NCBI GenBank assembly: GCA_030649945.1
Contig: JAUSFE010000084.1
Location: 1 to 64,000, forward strand
Length of the DNA: 64,000 nucleotides
From: Dehalococcoidia bacterium
GTDB taxonomy: Bacteria; Chloroflexota; Dehalococcoidia; SM23-28-2; RBG-16-64-32
Direction of reading: 5' to 3'
Both the position numbers and the translations under genes were made by a program. The notes beneath the pieces are model-generated. The model made no database searches, was not told the DNA's origin, and saw only the letters and a program-made list of their open reading frames with translations. Numbering within the stretch: the first letter of the stretch is position 1; every line of letters begins with the position of its first letter. This document shows positions 9,811 through 18,268 of the stretch, in pieces.

Positions 9811-10800
9811 ATGGGCAAGCAGAGGCTGGATACGCTGCTGGTGGACCGGGGGCTGGTGGAATCGCCGGAGAAGGCCAGGGCTATGGTCATGGCCGGACAG
9901 GTGCGGGTGGGGGAGCGGCCGGCGGCCAAGCCGGGCATGCTGGTGGACGCATCGGCGCCGCTGCAGGTGGCCGCATCGCCGCGCTACGTGAGCCGCGGCG
10001 GCGAGAAGCTGGAGCACGCGCTGCGCGCCTTCCGGCTGGACGTGCGGGGGCTGGTCGCGGCGGACATCGGCGCGTCCACGGGCGGGTTCACGGACTGCCT
10101 GCTGCAGCACGGCGCGCGGCGCGTCTACGCCATCGACGTCGGCAAGGGCCTGCTGGACTACGCCCTGCGTCGGGACCCGCGCGTGGCGGTGATGGAGGAC
10201 GTGAACGTGCGCCACCTGGACGGGCTGCCGGAGCGCGTGGACATTGTGACGGTGGACGTAGCGTTTATCTCCCTCAGGCTGGTGCTGCCGGTGGCCGCGA
10301 TGTTGTTTGATGGCGCGCGTAGGGGCGTAGCAACCACTCAAGCGACCATTGGGCATCGTGAGTCTGGTTCGGGTGGTTGCTGCGCCCCTACATCGCGCGA
10401 TTCCGGTGGTTGCTACGCCCCTACATCCGCGCGCGGCGCCATCATCGCGCTGTTCAAGCCGCAGTTCGAGGCGCACAAACCCGAGGTGCCGCGCGGCGGC
10501 GTGATCAGGGACCCACGGCTCCATGCCACGCTCATCGGCCGCTTCGTTGCCTGGTGCGTGGCCAACGGTCTGAGGGTGCTGGACCTCACCGCCTCCCCGA
10601 TTCTCGGGGCCGCCGGCAACCGCGAGTTCCTTTTCTGGTTGACGCCGGCCGAAGGACCGGACGCCGGGGCTGGAAAGCCCCGGCTACGGGATGGGCTGGC
10701 GCCCGTAGGGGCGGCGGAACGTAAGACGAATAGGGCGCGCGTTGGGGCAGGTTTCAAACCTGCCCCAACCGGACGTAGAACCGCGGGACAGGCCCCTTGA
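9811..10800 (+). CDS. tlyA: TlyA-type rRNA 2'-O-methyltransferase/hemolysin, with repeat-derived insert and tail
   Basis: S4 RNA-binding domain (about 1-62, RLDTLLVDRGLVESPEKARA) joined to an FtsJ-like Rossmann methyltransferase (DIGASTGGFTDCLL, about 91-104; TVDVAFISLRLV). The family methylates ribosomal RNA using SAM. The protein is 329 residues; the family is usually 245-275. About 41 codons (from about 10312 to 10440) interrupt the catalytic domain between AAMLFD and AIIALFKPQFE and consist of an inverted-repeat element. After GNREFLFWLTPA, the normal end, about 50 further codons are built from two more palindromes. The frame stays open throughout. Activity may be reduced or lost. The stop overlaps the nadK start by 2 bases. 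Confidence 0.85.
   Translation: MGKQRLDTLLVDRGLVESPEKARAMVMAGQVRVGERPAAKPGMLVDASAPLQVAASPRYVSRGGEKLEHALRAFRLDVRGLVAADIGASTGGFTDCLLQHGARRVYAIDVGKGLLDYALRRDPRVAVMEDVNVRHLDGLPERVDIVTVDVAFISLRLVLPVAAMLFDGARRGVATTQATIGHRESGSGGCCAPTSRDSGGCYAPTSARGAIIALFKPQFEAHKPEVPRGGVIRDPRLHATLIGRFVAWCVANGLRVLDLTASPILGAAGNREFLFWLTPAEGPDAGAGKPRLRDGLAPVGAAERKTNRARVGAGFKPAPTGRRTAGQAP
10319..10424. repeat. Inverted repeat inserted in frame within tlyA
   Basis: Left arm GTAGGGGCGTAGCAACCAC (10319-10337). The reverse complement occurs twice on the right: 10373-10391 with one mismatch and 10406-10424 exactly. It therefore forms alternative hairpins. The GTAGGGGCG core is shared with several other repeats in the window. 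Confidence 0.85.
10743..10769. repeat. Palindrome TTGGGGCAGGTTT-CAAACCTGCCCCAA inside the tlyA 3' extension
   Basis: Near-perfect palindrome; TTGGGGCAGGTTT is followed by its reverse complement almost without a loop. A second one, CCGGGGCT-GGAA-AGCCCCGG, lies just upstream near 10662-10682, and GTAGGGGCG at 10705-10713. All three are translated as the abnormal tail of TlyA. Confidence 0.75.
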
Positions 10801-11678
10801 AGAAGGTCGGTATCTTCGTGCACTCCCGCTGGGCAGCCGCGCGCCGCCTGGCGGACGAAGTGACGTCGTTTCTCCTCAACCACGTCGATACGATCTGGGC
10901 GGCGACCGACTGGGACGACGCGGCGACGGCGAAAGACATCCCGGGCACCGACCTGCTCATCTGCCTGGGCGGCGACGGCACCATGCTGCGGGCCGCGCGC
11001 TCCGTTATCCCGCACCCCATTCCCGTCCTGGGCGTGAACATGGGCCGCCTGGGCTTCCTGGCGGAGCTGCGCCCGAACGAGCTGATGGAGCGCCTGCCCG
11101 AGGTGCTCGACGGACGCTGCCGCGTTGAGGAGCGGACCATGCTGCAGGTGCAGGTGCCGTCCTGGGGCGTCACCTACCATGCCCTGAACGACATCGTCGT
11201 GGGCAGGGAGAGCGTGGGCCGGCCCATGTACGTCGACGTTTGGGTGGACGGCTTGCGGCTGGCCATCTACCACTGCGACGCGGTAATCGTCGCCTCGGCC
11301 ACTGGCAGCACCGCTTACTCGCTGTCAGCGGGCGGTCCCATCCTGCACCCGGAGTCGCGGGACATGGTGCTCACCCCTGTGGCGCCCCACCTGGCCACCG
11401 TCAGGCCGCTCGTCCTCCCGCCGCAGACGGCCATCGACCTCATGGCCAGCTCCGACAAGGAGGCGATCGTCAGCGTGGACGGACAGATGGACCGGCCGCT
11501 GGGGAACGGCGAGAGGGTGTCCGTCTGCCGCAGCCCTTACGTTGCCCGCTTCGTGCGCTTGTCTGGGCCCTCGCAGTACTACGAGATGCTGGCCGAGAGG
11601 CTGGACTGGCTGCGCGTCCTGCGCGCGTCCGGCCATCCGGAGCTGTTCGACCTGAACGGTATCTCCACTCCCAAATAG
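10797..11678 (+). CDS. nadK: NAD kinase
   Basis: Phosphorylates NAD to NADP. The 293-residue protein has the kinase signature LGGDGTMLRAAR (about 60-71), NMGRLGFLAE, NDIVVGRE and the TGSTAYSLSAGGPILHP segment of the C-terminal beta domain. TTG start overlaps the tlyA stop (TTGA). KKVGIFVHS at the N-terminus fits the family beginning. tlyA-nadK adjacency is common in bacteria. The following Nudix gene starts 3 bases after its stop. Confidence 0.95.
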   Translation: MKKVGIFVHSRWAAARRLADEVTSFLLNHVDTIWAATDWDDAATAKDIPGTDLLICLGGDGTMLRAARSVIPHPIPVLGVNMGRLGFLAELRPNELMERLPEVLDGRCRVEERTMLQVQVPSWGVTYHALNDIVVGRESVGRPMYVDVWVDGLRLAIYHCDAVIVASATGSTAYSLSAGGPILHPESRDMVLTPVAPHLATVRPLVLPPQTAIDLMASSDKEAIVSVDGQMDRPLGNGERVSVCRSPYVARFVRLSGPSQYYEMLAERLDWLRVLRASGHPELFDLNGISTPK

Positions 11679-11680
11679 CC

Positions 11681-12244
11681 GTGCGCCCCGAGACCGGACC
11701 GGGCACCGAGCGCGTCATCGCCAGCCGGCGCATCCACGACGGCCGCATCTGCGCACTGCGCGAGGACACCGTGGTGATGGCGAACGGCCAGCAGGCCTTG
11801 CGGGAGATCGTCGAGCACGCGGATGTGGTGGCGATCGTGCCGGTGGACGCCGAGGGCAACGTGGTGCTGGTGAGGCAGTACCGCCTGGCGGCCGGCGATG
11901 CGCTGCTGGAGGTGCCGGCGGGCATCGTGGACGAGGGCGAGGACGTTGCGGCGGCCGCGCAGCGGGAGTTGCAGGAGGAGGCAGGCTACCGCGCGGAGCG
12001 GCTGGAGCGCCTGGCCGGCTTTTACGTCTCGCCCGGGTTCTGCACGGAGTTCATCCACCTCTTCTTGGCCACGGGGCTTGTCGAGAGCTCCCTGGCCGGT
12101 GACCCGGACGAGGACATAACGGTGGAGCGCGTGCCGCTGGCGGAGGCGCTGCGGCTGGTGGAAAGCGGCGCCGTCCGCGACGGGAAGAGCATCATCGCGA
12201 TACTGCTGGCAGCGCGCCGGCTGGAAGGCGGACCGAAGCGCTGA
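11681..12244 (+). CDS. Nudix hydrolase, ADP-ribose pyrophosphatase type
   Basis: Hydrolyses nucleoside diphosphate derivatives, most likely ADP-ribose to AMP and ribose 5-phosphate. The 187 residues contain a complete Nudix box (about 87-109): Gly of GIVDEG, then Glu, then RELQEEAGY. The segment PGFCTEFIHLFLATGL downstream is typical of ADP-ribose pyrophosphatases (NudF-like). I start at GTG 11681, 3 bases after nadK; the frame is open much further upstream but only as an overlap of nadK. NAD kinase and an NAD breakdown enzyme side by side suggest nucleotide-cofactor turnover. Confidence 0.88.
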   Translation: MRPETGPGTERVIASRRIHDGRICALREDTVVMANGQQALREIVEHADVVAIVPVDAEGNVVLVRQYRLAAGDALLEVPAGIVDEGEDVAAAAQRELQEEAGYRAERLERLAGFYVSPGFCTEFIHLFLATGLVESSLAGDPDEDITVERVPLAEALRLVESGAVRDGKSIIAILLAARRLEGGPKR

Positions 12245-12293
12245 TGGCGGGCGGGAGGGCAGCGCGGCCGGCACCTGCGGGCCGCGGGCCGCG

Positions 12294-12322
12294 TTGAACG
12301 TGATAGGAATCGTTGATAGAAT
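12294..12322 (+). promoter_or_regulatory. Promoter of the sdhCAB operon
   Basis: TTGAAC (12294-12299), 17-base spacer, TAGAAT (12317-12322). Expected start near 12330, giving a leader of about 56 bases before ATG 12386. Confidence 0.6.
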
Positions 12323-12385
12323 GTCCAGGGCTTGCAAGAAAACGCCGATACCTGATTGGCGGGTCACGTTCATCCGGAGGCGCTG

Positions 12386-13165
12386 ATGGCGCAGGTAGAG
12401 ACAGCCGTAAACGCTCCGCACAGGCTTGGGTTCCTGGCCACCCTGCGCCGGGACACCTGGTGGGTGGAGCCCGCCGCCATCGCCATCGGGCTTACCATCT
12501 TCCTCGGCTACCTCAGCGTCAGCGCCTTCCTCGACGGCTGGAGCTACGAGATCGGCCCGTACCTCTCGCCGGCGTTCGAGCCGAAGCTGCACGGCGTGTA
12601 CGACGCCTGGTGGTTCTCGCCCGCGCTGTTCATCCTCTGGATCCCCGTGGGCTTCCGCGCCACCTGCTACTACTACCGGCGGGCCTACTATCGCTCGTAC
12701 CTGCTGCAGCCGCCGGCCTGCGCCGTGGGGGACCTCGGCCGCAAGTATGACGGCGAGGGCCACTTTCCGCTGATCCTGCAGAACCTGCACCGCTTCTTCA
12801 TGTACGGCGCGCTCATCTTTGTGCCGCTGCTCTGGATCGGCGCCATCCGCGGCTTCCACGATCCAGACCAGGGCTGGGGCATCGGCCTGGGCTCCGTCGT
12901 GTTGTGCGTCAACGCCTTCCTGCTCATGATGTACACCTTCTCCTGCCATTCCTTCCGCCACTTCATCGGCGGCGGGCTGAACTGCTTCAGTTGCTCGGCC
13001 TGGACACGCGCCCGCAAGGGCCTCTGGGACCGGGTCTCCGCCTGGAACGTGAACCATCGCCTCTGGGCCTGGAGCAGCCTGGCCTGGATCGTCTTCACGG
13101 ACGTCTACATTCGCCTGGTAGCGAACGGGCACATCACGGACCCGAACACGTGGAGCGGGTTCTGA
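12386..13165 (+). CDS. sdhC: Succinate dehydrogenase membrane anchor subunit
   Basis: Integral membrane subunit that should carry heme and the quinone site for the SdhAB dehydrogenase. The 259-residue protein has about five transmembrane segments and several conserved-looking His in or next to them (LHRFFMYG, SCHSFRHFIGG, NHRLWAW). Size and single-anchor organisation recall the Sdh1-type anchor of actinobacteria (about 270 residues) more than the small SdhC/SdhD pair. I choose ATG 12386, with ribosome site GGAGG 5 bases upstream, over the TTG at 12356. It is separated from sdhA by a four-helix-bundle cassette. Confidence 0.8.
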   Translation: MAQVETAVNAPHRLGFLATLRRDTWWVEPAAIAIGLTIFLGYLSVSAFLDGWSYEIGPYLSPAFEPKLHGVYDAWWFSPALFILWIPVGFRATCYYYRRAYYRSYLLQPPACAVGDLGRKYDGEGHFPLILQNLHRFFMYGALIFVPLLWIGAIRGFHDPDQGWGIGLGSVVLCVNAFLLMMYTFSCHSFRHFIGGGLNCFSCSAWTRARKGLWDRVSAWNVNHRLWAWSSLAWIVFTDVYIRLVANGHITDPNTWSGF

Positions 13166-13198
13166 GTAGTGAATAGTGGGTAGTGGATAGTGGATAGT
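13166..13198. repeat. Left terminal repeat array (TAGTGAATAGTGG type) of the four-helix-bundle cassette
   Basis: Starting one base after the sdhC stop is a run of 7-to-8-base units of the form GTAGTGAATAGTGGGTAGTGG and so on. Its reverse complement appears as a longer run at 13576-13623. The two runs bracket the small gene exactly. Confidence 0.8.
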
Positions 13199-13633
13199 AA
13201 GGGGAACGGCAGCGTCCAGTCCTACCGGGATCTGCTCGTGTGGCAGAAGGGTTTGGATCTGGTCGACACAATTTACGACCTGGCGACTCTGTTCCCGTCC
13301 GACGAGCGGTTCGGCCTGACCGCTCAGATTAGGCGCTCCGTGATCTCGGTGCCGAACAACGTCGCTGAGGGGCAAGTCCGGGGCACGTCGAGGGACTTCG
13401 CGAATTTCCTGAGCATCGCGCGCGGTTCCCTGGCCGAAACTGAGACTCTGTTGACGATTGCCGTGCGGCGTCGGTTCCTGGAGACAGAAGCTGCGGCGGC
13501 TGCATTCTCGCAAATGGATGAGTTGGGCAGGATGCTGATGTCGCTCCGGACGCGCATTCTGGCGAGGCGAAAGCAATCCACTATCCACTATCCACTATTC
13601 ACTAACCACTATTCACTAACCACCCATGCCTGA
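13190..13633 (+). CDS. Four-helix-bundle protein (23S rRNA intervening-sequence protein family)
   Basis: About 147 residues from a GTG that lies within the left repeat run. The body (about 10-125) matches the TIGR02436/23S_rRNA_IVP family: [41 protein letters not shown] and [16 protein letters not shown]. The family forms four-helix pentamers; its function is unknown, and members often sit in mobile-looking cassettes. The last about 18 residues (from STIHYPLF) are just the translated right repeat run. The gene interrupts the sdhC-sdhA junction and overlaps the sdhA start by 8 bases. The start is uncertain. Confidence 0.8.
   Translation: MDSKGNGSVQSYRDLLVWQKGLDLVDTIYDLATLFPSDERFGLTAQIRRSVISVPNNVAEGQVRGTSRDFANFLSIARGSLAETETLLTIAVRRRFLETEAAAAAFSQMDELGRMLMSLRTRILARRKQSTIHYPLFTNHYSLTTHA
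13576..13623. repeat. Right terminal repeat array (inverted) of the cassette
   Basis: ATCCACTATCCACTATCC and so on through CACTAACCAC, the inverted counterpart of 13166-13198. It ends 2 bases before ATG of sdhA, so it also covers the place where an sdhA ribosome site would normally lie; no Shine-Dalgarno sequence is visible there. Confidence 0.8.
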
Positions 13634-15422
13634 CTACGAAACGCACGATTACGACGTCGTAGTCGTGGGCGCGGGCGGCGCCGGGCTGCGGGCCGCCATC
13701 GAGGCCTCGGCGCAGGGCGCGAAGACCGCGCTGGTCTGCAAGTCACTGCTGGGTAAGGCACACACCGTCATGGCCGAAGGCGGCATCGCGGCGGCGCTGG
13801 GCAACGTCTACTCGGAGGACAACTGGCAGGTGCACTTCCGCGACACGATGCGCGGCGGCAAGATGCTGAACAACTGGCGGATGGCGGAGCTGCATGCCAG
13901 GGAAGCGCCGGAACGCGTACACGAACTGGAGAGGTGGGGGGCGCTATTCGACCGCACGAAGGACGGGCGCATCTCTCAGCGCGCCTTCGGGGGCCACCGC
14001 TTCGACCGCCTGGCCCACGTGGGCGACCGCACCGGCCTGGAGATGATCCGCACGCTGCAGCAGCACGCCGTCCACAAGGGGATCGACGTGTTCATGGAGT
14101 GCACGATCTCCCGCCTGCTGAAGGACGGCGACCGCATCAGCGGCGCCGTCGGCTACTGGCGGGAGAGCGGCAGCGTCATCGTCTTCCGGGCGAAGGCGGT
14201 GGTGCTGGCCACGGGCGGCATCGGCAAGGCCTGGAAGATCACGTCGAACTCGTGGGAGTACACCGGGGACGGCCACTCGCTCGCCCACTGGGCGGGCGCC
14301 GACCTGATCGACATGGAGTTCGTCCAGTTCCACCCCACGGGGATGGTCTGGCCGCCCAGCGTGCGCGGCATCCTGGTCACCGAGGGCGTCCGCGGCGAAG
14401 GCGGCACCCTGACGAACTCGGAGGGTGAGCGGTTTATGTTCCGCTATATCCCGGAGTTCTTCCGGGCGGAGACGGCGGACACCGTGGAAGAGGCGGACCG
14501 CTGGTTCCAGGACAAGAACAACAATCGGCGGACGCCCGACCTGCTGCCGCGCGACGAGGTGGCGCGCGCCATCAATGCTGAGGTCAAGGCCGGGCGCGGG
14601 TCGCCGCACGGCGGTGTCTACCTGGATATCGCGAGCCGCCGGTCCGCCGAGGAGATCAAGCGGGCGCTGCCCAGCATGTACCACCAGTTCAAGCAGCTGG
14701 CAGACGTCGACATAACGACGACCCGCATGGAGATTGGGCCGACCTGCCACTACATGATGGGAGGCGTGCGCGTGGACGCCGACACCGCCGCATCGACGGT
14801 TCCGGGCCTCTTCGCCGCGGGCGAGGTTGCGGGCGGGATGCACGGAGCGAACCGCCTCGGCGGCAACTCCCTCTCAGACCTCCTCGTATTCGGGCGCCGC
14901 GCCGGCCTGAGCGCAGCCGAATACGCGAAGAGCCTCGCATCGGCGCCACGCGTCAACCCGCAGGAAGCCGACGCCGTCGCCCGCGAGCTGGCCGCACCCT
15001 TCGAGCGGGACGGCGAGAGCCCGTACGCGGTCCAGCGGGACCTCCAGAGCGCGATGCAGGAGCTCGTTGGCATCATCCGCACCCAGCCGGAGCTGGAGGA
15101 AGCCCTCCAGAAGATCCAGGAACTCAAGGAGCGCGCGCAGCACGCCGGCGTGGAAGGAAACCGGCAGTACAACCCCGGCTGGCACCTGGCCCTGGACCTG
15201 CAGTCGTTGCTCACCGTGTCGGAGGCCGTGACGCGGGCGGCGCTCGAACGGAAGGAGAGCCGGGGCGCGCATACCCGGGACGACTTCCCGAAGACCGAAC
15301 CGGAGTGGGGCAAGGTGAACATCGCAGTGCGTCAAGGCCCGAGCGGAACAATGACCATCCAGAAGGAACCGCTGCCTCAGATGCCGGGGGAGCTGGCTGC
15401 GTTGCTTGAGGAGAAGAAGTAG
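13626..15422 (+). CDS. sdhA: Succinate dehydrogenase flavoprotein subunit
   Basis: Oxidises succinate to fumarate with covalently bound FAD. The 598 residues show the FAD-binding [10 protein letters not shown] motif (about 16-25), the FAD-attachment region [15 protein letters not shown], the active-site stretch [11 protein letters not shown] with Arg of [11 protein letters not shown], and the late [18 protein letters not shown] segment. It resembles the Sdh1-like branch that pairs with a single large anchor. ATG start abuts the inverted repeat of the inserted cassette, so its translation may now depend on coupling to the four-helix-bundle gene. The stop shares one base with the sdhB start. 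Confidence 0.94.
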   Translation: MPDYETHDYDVVVVGAGGAGLRAAIEASAQGAKTALVCKSLLGKAHTVMAEGGIAAALGNVYSEDNWQVHFRDTMRGGKMLNNWRMAELHAREAPERVHELERWGALFDRTKDGRISQRAFGGHRFDRLAHVGDRTGLEMIRTLQQHAVHKGIDVFMECTISRLLKDGDRISGAVGYWRESGSVIVFRAKAVVLATGGIGKAWKITSNSWEYTGDGHSLAHWAGADLIDMEFVQFHPTGMVWPPSVRGILVTEGVRGEGGTLTNSEGERFMFRYIPEFFRAETADTVEEADRWFQDKNNNRRTPDLLPRDEVARAINAEVKAGRGSPHGGVYLDIASRRSAEEIKRALPSMYHQFKQLADVDITTTRMEIGPTCHYMMGGVRVDADTAASTVPGLFAAGEVAGGMHGANRLGGNSLSDLLVFGRRAGLSAAEYAKSLASAPRVNPQEADAVARELAAPFERDGESPYAVQRDLQSAMQELVGIIRTQPELEEALQKIQELKERAQHAGVEGNRQYNPGWHLALDLQSLLTVSEAVTRAALERKESRGAHTRDDFPKTEPEWGKVNIAVRQGPSGTMTIQKEPLPQMPGELAALLEEKK

Positions 15423-16165
15423 TGGCCGAAGTAACCATGCGCATCTTCCGCGGCAACGCCAACGGCGGGGAGTTCGTCGACTACACCGTGGAGGCGCCCG
15501 AGGGGCAGGTGGTCCTGGACGTCATACACACGGTTCAGGCCACCCTGGCGAACGACCTGGCGGTGCGTTGGAACTGCAAGGCCGGCAAGTGCGGCTCCTG
15601 CAGCGCCGAGGTGAACGGGAAGCCGCGGCTGATGTGCATGACGCGGATGAACCTGTTCCCGCCGGGCGAGCCCATCGCGGTGGCGCCGATCAAGACGTTC
15701 CCGCTGATCAGGGACCTGGTGACGGACGTGTCCTTCAACTTCGCCGTCGCGAAGGAGATACCGGCCTTCAAGCCGCGGCCACCCGAGGCTGACGGGACAT
15801 ACCGGATGATGCAGGTGGACGTCGACCGCGGGCAGGAGTTCCGCAAGTGCATCGAGTGCTTCCTCTGCCAGGACGTCTGCCACGTCATCCGTGACCACCC
15901 GGAGAACAAGGAGCGCTTCTTCGGCCCGCGTTTCTTCGTGCGCCTGGCGGAGCTGGAGATGCACCCGCTGGACATGGAGGACCGGACGGAGCTGATCCGC
16001 AAGGCGGCGGGCATCGGCATGTGCAACATCACCAAGTGCTGCACGGAGGTCTGCCCGGAAGACATCCACATCACGGACAACGCCATCATCCCGCTGAAAG
16101 AGCGGGTGGCGGACCGCTACTACGACCCGTTCCGCTGGATCTTCGGCAAGCTGACCGGCAAGTAG
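15422..16165 (+). CDS. sdhB: Succinate dehydrogenase iron-sulfur subunit
   Basis: Carries electrons from SdhA to the membrane anchor through three clusters. In the 247 residues the [2Fe-2S] ligands are in CKAGKCGSCSAE with a further Cys in RLMCM (about 57-77). The [4Fe-4S] and [3Fe-4S] ligands are in CIECFLCQDVCH (about 143-154) and CNITKCCTEVCPE (about 201-213). GTG start overlaps the sdhA stop by 1 base. Last gene of the operon; the convergent MBL gene ends 9 bases further on. Confidence 0.95.
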   Translation: MAEVTMRIFRGNANGGEFVDYTVEAPEGQVVLDVIHTVQATLANDLAVRWNCKAGKCGSCSAEVNGKPRLMCMTRMNLFPPGEPIAVAPIKTFPLIRDLVTDVSFNFAVAKEIPAFKPRPPEADGTYRMMQVDVDRGQEFRKCIECFLCQDVCHVIRDHPENKERFFGPRFFVRLAELEMHPLDMEDRTELIRKAAGIGMCNITKCCTEVCPEDIHITDNAIIPLKERVADRYYDPFRWIFGKLTGK

Positions 16166-16174
16166 CGAGGCGGC

Positions 16175-17221
16175 TCAGGCCGCGCGGAAGCGCACCAGGC
16201 CGTCTTCCTCGAACTGCGCCAGACGGCCCTCGTGCGCCAGGTACACCAGGTGCGACAGCGTCTCGCCGATGGCGGCGCGCTTCATCCACCCGATGAAGCT
16301 GTCGTAGGAGCCCGTCGCCCAGGTCACGCTGCGCGCCACCTCCACCGCCGTCATCGCTTCCCCGCCTCTGACCACGGCCAGCATCTCCTCCAGGCGCTCC
16401 ACGTGGTGGGCCAGCAGCTCCGCGATGCGCCGCTGGAACCAGGCGATGTCCCATTCGTGCGCGGGCAGCAGCCGTTTCACCTTCAGCTTCGCTACCGTCT
16501 CCAGGCTCTGGAGGAAGTCGGCCAGCGGGTTCGGGCGCTGCTGCGGGTGCAGGCTGATGTTGGGCGTGATCCTGGGCAGCACGTGGTCCCCGGACAGCAG
16601 AAGCTGGTGGTTCGGCTCGTAGAGGCAGATGTGGCCGGGCGAGTGGCCGGGCGTCCAGATGAGCTGGAAGGCGAAGTCGCCCACCTTCAGCATCTCGCCG
16701 CCCTGGAGCGGCCTGTCCGGCTGGAAGCGGGCGACGAAGAAGCGCATGGGCATGGAGCCGCGCTCTATCTCCTCGCGGTCAATGGGATCGACGCCGTGGC
16801 GGCCGAACCATTCGTCCATGCGGTCCAGCAGCTCCTCCGGCGCCACGTAGCGGCTCTCCAGGAACGGCGACTCCAGGTCGTGCATCCAGATGGCGCAGCC
16901 GGACTCGTCCTTCAGGCGTCCGGCCAGGCCGCAGTGGTCCGGGTGGGCGTGCGTGAGGACGAGAGTCTGGATGTCGCCGATGCCCGCGCCGGCCTCCGAC
17001 AGCTGCTCGTCCAGCGCCTCACGCGCGTCGTCCGTGTTCCAGCCGCAGTCCACCAGCGCCGTCTCGCCCCGGCTGGCGATGAAGTACGGCAGCACGTACG
17101 GCAGCGAGCGCGTGACGCGCGGGTGGGTCTCCAGGTCCTCGCGCAGACGGTAGGCCTCCGCGCGCTCGAACTCCGGAAACGGCGTGACGATCTGGTGGAT
17201 GCCCTCCTGGATGCGCTTCAC
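16175..17221 (-). CDS. MBL-fold metallo-hydrolase
   Basis: Metallo-beta-lactamase-fold enzyme, 348 residues. Metal ligands are visible as THAHPDHCG (about 97-105), the later His in TPGHSPGH, Asp in LSGDHVLP and His of LLPAHEWD. A C-terminal helical domain (about 260-348) resembles the winged-helix tail of hydroxyacylglutathione-hydrolase-like/lactonase-like proteins. The substrate is unknown. I start at GTG 17221 (VKRIQEGIHQIV); the frame is open to 17314 but the extra residues do not look like protein. A weak -10-like CAGAAT lies 7 bases upstream of the GTG. Confidence 0.8.
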   Translation of the reverse strand: MKRIQEGIHQIVTPFPEFERAEAYRLREDLETHPRVTRSLPYVLPYFIASRGETALVDCGWNTDDAREALDEQLSEAGAGIGDIQTLVLTHAHPDHCGLAGRLKDESGCAIWMHDLESPFLESRYVAPEELLDRMDEWFGRHGVDPIDREEIERGSMPMRFFVARFQPDRPLQGGEMLKVGDFAFQLIWTPGHSPGHICLYEPNHQLLLSGDHVLPRITPNISLHPQQRPNPLADFLQSLETVAKLKVKRLLPAHEWDIAWFQRRIAELLAHHVERLEEMLAVVRGGEAMTAVEVARSVTWATGSYDSFIGWMKRAAIGETLSHLVYLAHEGRLAQFEEDGLVRFRAA

Positions 17222-17380
17222 GGTGCCTATTCTGCATGGTGGCAGCGTTACAGGGAACGTTAGGGCACTGGCTCGTGGCGCCCCGCCCCACCCTGTTTCA
17301 GCCACAGATGGCACAGATGAGAACAGATGGCGCAGATCCCCGCCGGGTTCCCTACCCCGCGGATACTTGCGAGTGTCCGG

Positions 17381-17950
17381 TCAGCCCCCCAGCACCTCAG
17401 ACCGCCGCCACTGGGCCTTGCCCTGCTCCAGCAGGTCGCCGCCGTAGATGTCGTTGCAGACGATGACCGGGAAGTCTTCCAGCCCCAGCAGGCGGATGGC
17501 CTCCGTGCCCAGGTCCTGGTAGGCGACGACCTCCACCGACTTGATCTGCCGCGCCAGCAGGGCGCCGGCGCCGCCGACCGCCAGGAAGTAGACCGCGCGG
17601 TGCCTCTGGAGGGCCTCGCGGATGGGCGGCGTACGGCCGCCCTTGCCGATGGCGCCCCTGAGGCCAGCCTCCAGCAGGGGTATCGTGAACGGGTCCATGC
17701 GCTCGGACGTCGTGGGGCCGGCGGAGCCGATCACCGCGCCGGGCTTCGCGGGCGTGGGGCCGACGTAGTAGATCACCAGGCCGCGGATGTCTACGGGCAG
17801 CGGCTCGCCCTTGCTCAGTGCCTCCACCATGCGCTTGTGGGCGGCGTCGCGCGCGGCGTAGACGGGGCCGCTCAGGTAAACGTAGTCGCCCGTGCGCAGC
17901 TTCTCGATGTCCGCATCGGACAGGGGCAGCCGGAGGCGGTGCTCGGCCAC
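17381..17950 (-). CDS. Class I fumarate hydratase, beta (C-terminal) subunit
   Basis: C-terminal swivelling subunit of a two-part iron-sulfur hydro-lyase that interconverts fumarate and malate. The 189 residues match the fumarase/tartrate dehydratase beta fold: LRTGDYVYLSGPVYAARDAAHKRM, YYVGPTPAKPGAVIGSAGPTTSERMD and IGKGGRT. GTG start 3 bases after the small CCPF gene, which itself overlaps the alpha subunit gene, so the three form one operon on the minus strand. Tartrate dehydratase is the alternative for the family; the TCA neighbours (mdh, icd, sdh, acnA) favour fumarase. Confidence 0.88.
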   Translation of the reverse strand: MAEHRLRLPLSDADIEKLRTGDYVYLSGPVYAARDAAHKRMVEALSKGEPLPVDIRGLVIYYVGPTPAKPGAVIGSAGPTTSERMDPFTIPLLEAGLRGAIGKGGRTPPIREALQRHRAVYFLAVGGAGALLARQIKSVEVVAYQDLGTEAIRLLGLEDFPVIVCNDIYGGDLLEQGKAQWRRSEVLGG

Positions 17951-17953
17951 GCC

Positions 17954-18268
17954 CTAAGCCTGCCCCAGGGCTCGGCCGAGGACGCGCAGCACCACTGCGT
18001 CTTCCATCTCCTGCTGTTCGAAGGTGAAGAACGGGCAGCACCGGGATTCCTCGTCTACGAACAGCGACACCTCGTTCCAGAGATCGTCCCGCTCGCCCCG
18101 GAAGACGAACTCGTTGCCCTGGCCGGTCTGTCGCTGCTCCGCCAGCTGCGCGAACAGGCCGTCCGTGTCCGTCTGCCTGCGCTGTCCCTCGGCGCGGGTC
18201 AGGCGGCAGGCCGGCTCGGCGTCCGGCTCGCTGGCCGGGACCAGGCGGTAGCGCAGGTTGAGGGTCAC
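17954..18268 (-). CDS. Small protein of unknown function with a CCPF motif
   Basis: 104 residues from GTG 18268, which overlaps the stop of the fumarase alpha gene (GTGA). Acidic and soluble, no signal. The central feature is EESRCCPFFTFEQ (about 67-79 of the short form), an adjacent Cys pair in a pattern I have seen in small uncharacterised proteins, some near metal-resistance genes. I do not know a function. Its place between the two subunits of an oxygen-sensitive [4Fe-4S] hydratase could indicate a role in cluster or metal handling; this is inference only. Confidence 0.7.
   Translation of the reverse strand: MTLNLRYRLVPASEPDAEPACRLTRAEGQRRQTDTDGLFAQLAEQRQTGQGNEFVFRGERDDLWNEVSLFVDEESRCCPFFTFEQQEMEDAVVLRVLGRALGQA

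Noticed and set aside
18024-18251. Plus-strand frames opposite the fumarase operon
   Set aside because: They mirror the minus-strand genes, which have clear family motifs and coupled starts.
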